Made by a program: the position numbers and the translations under genes. This document shows, piece by piece, positions 59,441-64,000 of a stretch of DNA of 64,000 bases. Origin of the DNA: Companilactobacillus formosensis (lineage in GTDB: Bacteria > Bacillota > Bacilli > Lactobacillales > Lactobacillaceae); the NCBI RefSeq assembly GCF_005405305.1, contig NZ_BJDU01000011.1, forward strand, positions 24,198-88,197. Direction: 5' to 3'. The notes under the pieces were generated by a model. It was not told the DNA's origin. It saw nothing but the letters and a program-made list of their open reading frames with translations, and ran no database searches. Within the stretch, counting starts at the first letter, position 1. Each line of letters starts with the position of its first letter.

Positions 59441-60310
59441 ATGAACTTAAAAGATTATCAATATTTTAAAAAATTATCTGAATTAAAAAACTTTTCTGAT
59501 ACGGCTAACTTCTTTGGCGTCAGTCAACCGACGATTACTTATTCATTAAAAAGACTGGAAGATACGTACGGTCTTTCCTTAATTAAGCGTAAAAGTTTTG
59601 CTAATTCTTTATCACTGACGTATGCAGGGCGACAATTGTTAGTGCATATTGATCGAATTCTTTTGGAAAATGATTTGATCAGTGATGACATGGAACGAAT
59701 CAAACGCGAAAAAATTGTTATGGGCTGGCCACCAATTATTACAAATTACGTTATTCCCAAAGTTTTTGATCGCTTACGAGATGCGGATCTGCTTAATGCA
59801 ATTATTCCAATTGCCGATGGATCAGGGGAATTATTAGGTAAATTAAAAAATGGCGAAATCGATCTTTCCTTATTAGGAACGACAATTTTGCCACAAGAGA
59901 ATCATTTGGACTATCAATTAATTAAGGAACATCATTTTAAATTTATCGCATCAGCGGATCGGGATGTTTCAAAAATTAAAACGATTGAAGATTTATTTGC
60001 GGAAGATTTTATCTCATTAAATGAAGGTTCTGTTCACAATTTAGTTTTACAAAGAATGATTGAACGATACAATGTCACGCCACACACCTTATTTCAAACG
60101 TCAGATTATCGATTAATGCTTAGTCTAGTTAAAGAAAATAAGGGGATCAGTTTTGTTACGGAAACAGCTATCCAAGGGGTCTCTGGTATTCAAGAAATAA
60201 AGTTACCTGAAATTCAACTACCACCATTTTATATCCTATTTGTTTATCGTCATAATATGATAGGAAATGAAACACTGGCCCAATTGATGCATATTTTCAA
60301 AAATATATAG
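59441..60310 (+). CDS. mleR: LysR family regulator of malolactic fermentation
   Basis: The 289-residue LysR-type regulator has an N-terminal HTH (1-60; FSDTANFFGVSQPTITYSLK) and an effector domain (about 90-289). Divergent placement from mleS-mleP is the standard mleR arrangement; malate is the expected inducer. The start ATG follows TAGGTGGGAAA. Confidence 0.9.
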   Translation: MNLKDYQYFKKLSELKNFSDTANFFGVSQPTITYSLKRLEDTYGLSLIKRKSFANSLSLTYAGRQLLVHIDRILLENDLISDDMERIKREKIVMGWPPIITNYVIPKVFDRLRDADLLNAIIPIADGSGELLGKLKNGEIDLSLLGTTILPQENHLDYQLIKEHHFKFIASADRDVSKIKTIEDLFAEDFISLNEGSVHNLVLQRMIERYNVTPHTLFQTSDYRLMLSLVKENKGISFVTETAIQGVSGIQEIKLPEIQLPPFYILFVYRHNMIGNETLAQLMHIFKNI

Positions 60311-60461
60311 ATAAATGAATATAAAAAAATTATGGTGTACAGGTATAGCCCAATAAGGGTACAATGTATTTACCAATTGGTATTGGTGGATTAATCCTTA
60401 GATAGTTTTTTATAACTGTCTAATTGTCGACTGCGTGATAGTAATGCACTATAATAAGAAA

Positions 60462-60612
60462 TTTATATCTCATCAGTATAGATATTTTATTATGCTTTCA
60501 TTACATTTTTATCACTTTTTTTAAATAAAATGGATTAAAAATTGTGGGATAGTACATGTTTAAATAAATCCATTTTACTGTCAGAAAGCCATTGTAACGG
60601 CTTTCTGTCTTT
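60462..60612 (+). ncRNA. Candidate small RNA 1
   Basis: TCGACT (60427-60432) and TATAAT (60450-60455) are 17 bases apart. The transcript would contain an AT-rich hairpin (AAAATGGATT 60527-60536 with AATCCATTTT 60567-60576) and end at the strong terminator 60582-60617 (CAGAAAGCC / GGCTTTCTG, then T). No ORF is visible. I cannot assign it to an Rfam family. Confidence 0.35.
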
Positions 60613-60617
60613 TTTTA
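60582..60617 (+). terminator. Orphan terminator 1
   Basis: CAGAAAGCC (60582-60590) and GGCTTTCTG (60599-60607) are followed by a T run. It is too far (270 bases) from the mleR stop to be its natural end. Confidence 0.85.
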
Positions 60618-60687
60618 TCATGTTATTTATAAAAATATGGCGACTTTTTGAAATTGTCTGTTTTTAAAAATGAGTGTGTTATTATAT

Positions 60688-60806
60688 TAATTGAAGAGGA
60701 GATAAATCCTACATTTCCTCTTTCTTGATAATTTCATGATAATAATTGGTTAAAAACTATTGTCGATTTAATGGTGGTTCCTCCCTGAGCTACCATTTTT
60801 TTTGTG
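60688..60806 (+). ncRNA. Candidate small RNA 2
   Basis: A possible promoter is TTGTCT (60654-60659), 17 bases, TGTTAT (60677-60682). The transcript would fold a first hairpin (AAGAGGA 60694-60700 with TCCTCTT 60716-60722) and end at the terminator 60770-60804. An outer repeat GTCGATTTA / TAAATCGAC (60762-60770 and 60819-60827) brackets the terminator. No coding potential is seen. Confidence 0.4.
60770..60804 (+). terminator. Orphan terminator 2
   Basis: AATGGT and ACCATT (extended by GG/CT) enclose a loop, followed by eight T. No gene ends here. Confidence 0.7.
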
Positions 60807-60908
60807 CTCTTTTTTAGATAAATCGACTGTTAAAACTTTGTTACATCAATAATAGAGTTATTTTGTATGGTATAATTTTTTGTAATAAGCCGTTTAGGAG
60901 TTTTTAGT

Positions 60909-61199
60909 ATGAATTACAATGAGAGTCAACAAAAAGAAATTGCTCAATATGCAATTGAACATGACAACAATTACAAAGCTACAGGTGAAAAGTATCAAAT
61001 TTCTTATCAACAAGTTGCCGCTTGGGTTAGAAAGTACAATAAAAAACCTACTACTAAAAAAGTAACTGCTAAGAAGGTTACTAAAAAAGAAAACAAGACT
61101 TCAACACCACAAGCTAGTGCACTAGATGTCTTGAGTCGTAAAGATCCTGTTTTGGAAGCTCAATTAGAAGACGTTAAGAAGAGACTAGGATTGATTTAA
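60909..61199 (+). CDS. Small helix-turn-helix protein with basic C-terminal half
   Basis: The 96-residue protein has an N-terminal HTH of the transposase/insertion-element type (residues 1-48: ATGEKYQISYQQVAAWVRKY), then a Lys/Thr-rich linker (KKVTAKKVTKKE), then a short helix. There is no catalytic domain, so it is likely a host DNA-binding protein, not a functional transposase. The start ATG follows TTAGGAG. Its stop touches the start of the phosphatase gene. Confidence 0.8.
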   Translation: MNYNESQQKEIAQYAIEHDNNYKATGEKYQISYQQVAAWVRKYNKKPTTKKVTAKKVTKKENKTSTPQASALDVLSRKDPVLEAQLEDVKKRLGLI

Positions 61200-61655
61200 A
61201 TGAAAAAAATCATTTTTGTTTGTTTAGGTAACATTTGTCGTTCACCAATGGCAGAGATGATGATGAATCACTTAATCGAACAAAAGAACTTGTCAGACCA
61301 AATAACAGCCGTTTCTCGCTCGACATCCACTTATGAAATCGGTAATCCACCACATCCTGGTGCAATTGCTGAACTAAAAGACAAAAAAATTCCAATCATT
61401 AACCATCGTGCTCAACAGATCACCCGACAGGATTTTGATGAGGCTGATGTAATAATTGGAATGGATCAACAAAACATTGTCAATTTGCAAAAAATGGCAC
61501 CGCTTGCTGATAAAGATAAAATTCGCTTAGCTTATGAAGCCTTGGGACAAACAAAAGTAATTGAAGATCCTTGGTATGATCATAGATTTGATCGTACCTA
61601 TCAACAATTGGCTGAAGTTTTACCCGCTTGGTTGAAAATATTGATGAACCAATAG
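61200..61655 (+). CDS. Low-molecular-weight protein tyrosine phosphatase
   Basis: The 151-residue enzyme has the P-loop CLGNICRS (Cys8 to Arg14) near the N-terminus and the acid loop DPWYDHRFDRTY near 125. It dephosphorylates phosphotyrosine proteins or small phosphoesters. It starts directly after the stop of the HTH gene (TAAATG), so the two are coupled. No tyrosine kinase or capsule genes are visible nearby. Confidence 0.92.
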   Translation: MKKIIFVCLGNICRSPMAEMMMNHLIEQKNLSDQITAVSRSTSTYEIGNPPHPGAIAELKDKKIPIINHRAQQITRQDFDEADVIIGMDQQNIVNLQKMAPLADKDKIRLAYEALGQTKVIEDPWYDHRFDRTYQQLAEVLPAWLKILMNQ

Positions 61656-61675
61656 AGAAATCTATTGGCTTTTTT
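61649..61675 (+). terminator. Terminator after the phosphatase gene
   Basis: CCAATAG and CTATTGG are followed by CTTTTTT; the left arm overlaps the coding end. Confidence 0.85.
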
Positions 61676-61702
61676 GCGTTCTAAGAAATTTTTAGCATTA
61701 AT

Positions 61703-61733
61703 AACTAATTCCGGTTGGATTAGTGGTTTTTTT
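61703..61733 (+). terminator. Second possible terminator
   Basis: ACTAAT (61704-61709) and ATTAGT (61719-61724) are followed by GGTTTTTTT. It could be a back-up for the preceding terminator. Confidence 0.4.
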
Positions 61734-61806
61734 ATTAAATGAAAGCGACAACTTAAAAATAATTGTATGATAAAAGTAGAATAATTATTTGATGGGGGAT
61801 GAGCAA

Positions 61807-62382
61807 ATGGCCTTTTGGAAAAAAATTGGAGATTTTTTTACTGGGAAATCCGCTGATGAAGATAAACCTAAGAAAACAATTGTAGTAGTAGCACGTGATA
61901 GCAACGTTCCGAATCAAAAGCAAGTCGATAAAATGATGGATTTATCTAAAATTTTAAGTGAAGATAGTATCGTTTTGGATGTTGAAGCTGATACGAAGGA
62001 AAAAGTTTTGAAATATTTAGCTAACTTTGCTCAGCAATTAGATAATAAGATTGACTCTGAAGCTGTTTACGGTAAGTTGTTGATGCGAGAAAATGAATCA
62101 TCCACAGCTTTAGGCAAAGGAATTGTTATGCCACATGTCCAAGATGAGTCGGTTACTAAATTAAAAATGTATGTATTAAAATTGCAACAACCGATAATTT
62201 GGGATGATCAAAGGTCGACTGATGTGATTTTGGCGTTGTTAGGCCCTGATCCAGAAGCAAACTATGAACACGTCCCATATATGTCGACAATTGCCCGCCT
62301 ATTGCTAAGAAAAGATTTCATTGTTACACTAAAAAGTGCATCCACAAAGGAAATAATATTTAAATTATTCGAAAATAGTTAA
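61807..62382 (+). CDS. Orphan PTS fructose/nitrogen-type EIIA domain protein
   Basis: The 191-residue protein has an N-terminal extension of about 45 residues (MAFWKKIGDFFTGKS then charged residues) and a C-terminal PTS EIIA type-2 domain (about 50-190), with the phospho-His in GKGIVMPHVQDES near 110. No EIIB or EIIC lies nearby, so it is more like a regulatory EIIA (PtsN-like) than a sugar subunit. The N-terminus is weakly amphipathic. I chose the ATG at 61807 because GGGGGATGA precedes it; the ATG at 61789 lies upstream of that site. Confidence 0.82.
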   Translation: MAFWKKIGDFFTGKSADEDKPKKTIVVVARDSNVPNQKQVDKMMDLSKILSEDSIVLDVEADTKEKVLKYLANFAQQLDNKIDSEAVYGKLLMRENESSTALGKGIVMPHVQDESVTKLKMYVLKLQQPIIWDDQRSTDVILALLGPDPEANYEHVPYMSTIARLLLRKDFIVTLKSASTKEIIFKLFENS

Positions 62383-62416
62383 TAGCTTTGAATCTGAAGG
62401 ACATTGGAGGGGTTAT

Positions 62417-63121
62417 TTGATTAGTCAATTAAGTGTTCTTACAGTTATCACAAGATTATTAGTTTCAGTTTTATTTGCTGGAATAATTGGAATTGATCGT
62501 GCTTATAAACACCGCCCAGCTGGGTTGAGAACTCATATTTTGGTTTGTTTGGGTGCTTGCATAATTGCGATGATTCAACAGAATATCGGTTTTAATGCTA
62601 TCGAGATGGCTCGACAATATCCAGAGGTAAAGGGCGTCTTGAGAGCTGATGATGCCAGATTGATTGCTCAAGTTGTCAGCGGGATTGGATTTTTAGGTGC
62701 CGGAACGATTATTGTTGAACATCATTCGATTAGAGGTTTAACGACTGCAGCTAGTTTATGGGTCGTGGCTTGTATAGGTTTGGCCGTTGGTATGGGAGAC
62801 TATATCATTGCTATCGCAGGCTTTTTAGTCGTCTATGCCGTGTTAGGATTCTTAAAGAAAATCATTCGTATCAGTCCAGTTCGAAAATTAAAGGTTGAAT
62901 ATTTGCATAAAGTTGAAACGAAGAAATTCATCGATGATTATTTCAAAAAAAATGAAATTACAGTCGAAGGAGTTCGTTTCAGTGTCTATAAACGTGATGA
63001 CGAAAAGGTTTATACGAATGTTTATTCAATAGATTTTGGGAAGAATCTTGATTACGTCGACATTGTTGAAGGCTTGTCGATGAATTCCAATATAATTAAA
63101 GTTGAGACTATTAATGTTTAA
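62417..63121 (+). CDS. MgtC/SapB family membrane protein
   Basis: The 234-residue protein has four to five hydrophobic N-terminal segments with the family's GIDRAYKHRPAGLRTHILV stretch near 25-43 and GIGFLGAGTI near 90, and a soluble C-terminal ACT-like domain (about 150-234). MgtC proteins relate to magnesium homeostasis and acid stress. The start is TTG at 62417 after GGAGGGG. It lies 34 bases after the EIIA gene. Confidence 0.9.
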   Translation: MISQLSVLTVITRLLVSVLFAGIIGIDRAYKHRPAGLRTHILVCLGACIIAMIQQNIGFNAIEMARQYPEVKGVLRADDARLIAQVVSGIGFLGAGTIIVEHHSIRGLTTAASLWVVACIGLAVGMGDYIIAIAGFLVVYAVLGFLKKIIRISPVRKLKVEYLHKVETKKFIDDYFKKNEITVEGVRFSVYKRDDEKVYTNVYSIDFGKNLDYVDIVEGLSMNSNIIKVETINV

Positions 63122-63159
63122 AAAAATATTCCTAAATACAGATTTAGGAATATTTTTTA
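63122..63159 (+). terminator. Terminator after mgtC
   Basis: AAAAATATTCCTAAAT and ATTTAGGAATATTTTT form a 16-base stem with a four-base loop and T tail. Confidence 0.9.
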
Positions 63160-63257
63160 TTGGTTCGTTTATATGAAAATATTTAAATAATTAAATGGTC
63201 TAAATCAATTGTAATTTGTCTAGACCTTTGCTATCTTTGGACTATTGGGGGAATTAA

Positions 63258-63758
63258 ATGATAAGAAATTTACCGACCAGGCTCTTGATCATGGTCTTAT
63301 GTTTGTTTGCTTTGGTGGCAATTTTTTTGATTTCATCAAAAGATAAAATATCTGGAAGTATTATGGCAACGAGAATTAATCTAGTTGATAAATCAAAACA
63401 AATTACTGCTGCAGAATTTGCGAATAAGCGTAAAGATTATTCCTATGTTTCTTTTGATAATCTTTATTCCAATACGAGTTTGTATTATGGAACGAAGGTT
63501 CATCAAAAAGGACATATCAAGGATCTTGACATGGAACATAAATACTTATTAATTGCTTTAGACGGGAATGATGAGTCAAAAACTATCAAATTGAAATATA
63601 ATCTATCCAACTTTGAACGGGGAAACGTTAGTTTGCAGGAGAATGATCTTGTGAAATTTTACGGTCGTGTTTTGGCAACTGATAATTACATCAATGACAA
63701 AGGGCGAACTGTTCAACGACCAGTTATTTCCGCTGATTTTATTCAATCTAAAATATGA
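63258..63758 (+). CDS. Hypothetical membrane-anchored protein, OB-fold-like
   Basis: The 166-residue protein has an uncleaved N-terminal hydrophobic segment (about 9-27) and an extracellular part. The second half (YYGTKVHQKGHIKDL...LVKFYGRVLATDNY) reads like a small OB fold, by pattern only. I cannot name a function. The start ATG follows TTGGGGGAATTAA. It is followed 12 bases later by a 40-aa ORF. Confidence 0.7.
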   Translation: MIRNLPTRLLIMVLCLFALVAIFLISSKDKISGSIMATRINLVDKSKQITAAEFANKRKDYSYVSFDNLYSNTSLYYGTKVHQKGHIKDLDMEHKYLLIALDGNDESKTIKLKYNLSNFERGNVSLQENDLVKFYGRVLATDNYINDKGRTVQRPVISADFIQSKI

Positions 63759-63770
63759 AGGGGATAAATT

Positions 63771-63893
63771 ATGGCGTTATTCAATGGTGTATCAGACGCT
63801 TATTTTGAATATTTGATGTATCAGGAACTAATTGATTTGCGACAAGAAGAAACTGATGTGGATATTCGTTTTGATAACAAAAAATTTGAATAA
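63771..63893 (+). CDS. Small 40-aa ORF
   Basis: An ATG eight bases after GAAGGGG opens an acidic 40-residue ORF: MALFNGVSDAYFEYLMYQEL, then a charged tail rich in Asp and Glu. It is soluble, without signal or membrane segment. It follows the 63258 gene closely and shares its terminator. I do not recognise it; the ribosome binding site and spacing make translation plausible. Confidence 0.6.
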   Translation: MALFNGVSDAYFEYLMYQELIDLRQEETDVDIRFDNKKFE

Positions 63894-63914
63894 ATAAAAA
63901 GGGGTCTACACTTT

Positions 63915-63955
63915 ATCGTGTTGGTAGATTAATTCTACTGGCGCGATTTTTTTAT
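63915..63955 (+). terminator. Terminator after the small ORF
   Basis: A 14-base stem (ATCGTGTTGGTAGA with TCTACTGGCGCGAT, several GU pairs) is followed by TTTTTTT. A further hairpin AAAGGA / TCCTTT lies near 63966-63988. Confidence 0.75.
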
Positions 63956-64000
63956 ACCAATTAAAAAAGGACATATATAATATCCTTTATAACCACGATT

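Larger units (their letters stand above)
60311..60908. other. 598-base gene-free stretch with nested hairpins
   Basis: I see no open frame with a ribosome binding site. The stretch holds two terminator hairpins (60582, 60770), three further inverted repeats and two promoter-like sequences pointing to the right. The two likely transcripts are listed separately. The last 100 bases carry a TATAAT at 60871-60876 that probably serves the HTH gene at 60909. Confidence 0.6.

Noticed and set aside
60909..61199. Transposase fragment or insertion sequence
   Set aside because: The HTH resembles transposase N-termini, but there is no catalytic domain, no terminal repeats and the gene is coupled to a phosphatase gene.

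Overview
The window is an AT-rich chromosomal segment of a Gram-positive lactic acid bacterium. Clues are strong GGAGG-type ribosome binding sites, many PTS sugar systems under CcpA-type cre boxes, BglG-family antiterminators, a malolactic (mle) cluster and a ribDEBAH operon behind an FMN riboswitch. Gene content fits Lactobacillaceae, perhaps the Companilactobacillus group; the genus is inference. I saw no rRNA, tRNA, CRISPR array, insertion sequence or prophage.

Layout. 1-7.8 kb: truncated lactate permease, small hypothetical, thioesterase, membrane protein, a cre-controlled YfcC carrier plus PepV-like dipeptidase, a divergent stand-alone EPSP-synthase-like gene and a Cof-type HAD phosphatase. 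7.9-15.2 kb: beta-glucoside/cellobiose-type PTS cluster (IIB, IIA, two GH1 6-phospho-beta-glucosidases, RpiR regulator, IIC, MupG/DUF871). 15.2-21.8 kb: Eis-like acetyltransferase, two tandem membrane diguanylate cyclases, and a guanine deaminase/purine permease pair on the minus strand. 22.2-31.5 kb: orphan IIC, HAD phosphatase, a complete lactose PTS operon (lacT-lacF-lacE-lacG), then a second partial module (RAT-lacF2-HAD-lacT2). 31.7-36.9 kb: class I amidotransferase-like hydrolase, FMN riboswitch with ribD-ribE-ribBA-ribH, and a fourth HAD. 36.9-43.6 kb: LysR regulator divergent from a sulfur-related operon (YeeE/YedE channel, CoA-disulfide-reductase/rhodanese fusion, TauABC-like ABC transporter). 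43.7-48.1 kb: bgl operon (antiterminator between two RAT/terminator switches, IIBCA permease, GH1). 48.2-56.4 kb: aldo/keto reductase, CNT nucleoside transporter, esterase, glycerate module (CdaR regulator, GntP permease, glycerate kinase), fructosamine-kinase-like protein, small hypothetical. 56.6-60.3 kb: mleP-mleS divergent from mleR. 60.3-64 kb: a 600-base gene-free stretch with two possible small RNAs, HTH protein plus LMW protein tyrosine phosphatase, an orphan EIIA(Fru/Ntr)-type protein, MgtC, a membrane-anchored hypothetical and a 40-aa ORF.

How it fits together: most of the window is catabolite-controlled carbohydrate uptake. CcpA presumably acts at the cre sites, LacT/BglG proteins act at RAT hairpins and RpiR senses a phosphosugar. 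The points most worth a second look are the sulfur operon, the EPSPS-like gene with replaced active-site residues, two genes that lack any usual start codon at the expected place (EPSPS-like and guaD), the split lactose module with linked HAD phosphatases, and the RNA-like intergenic region near 60.5 kb.
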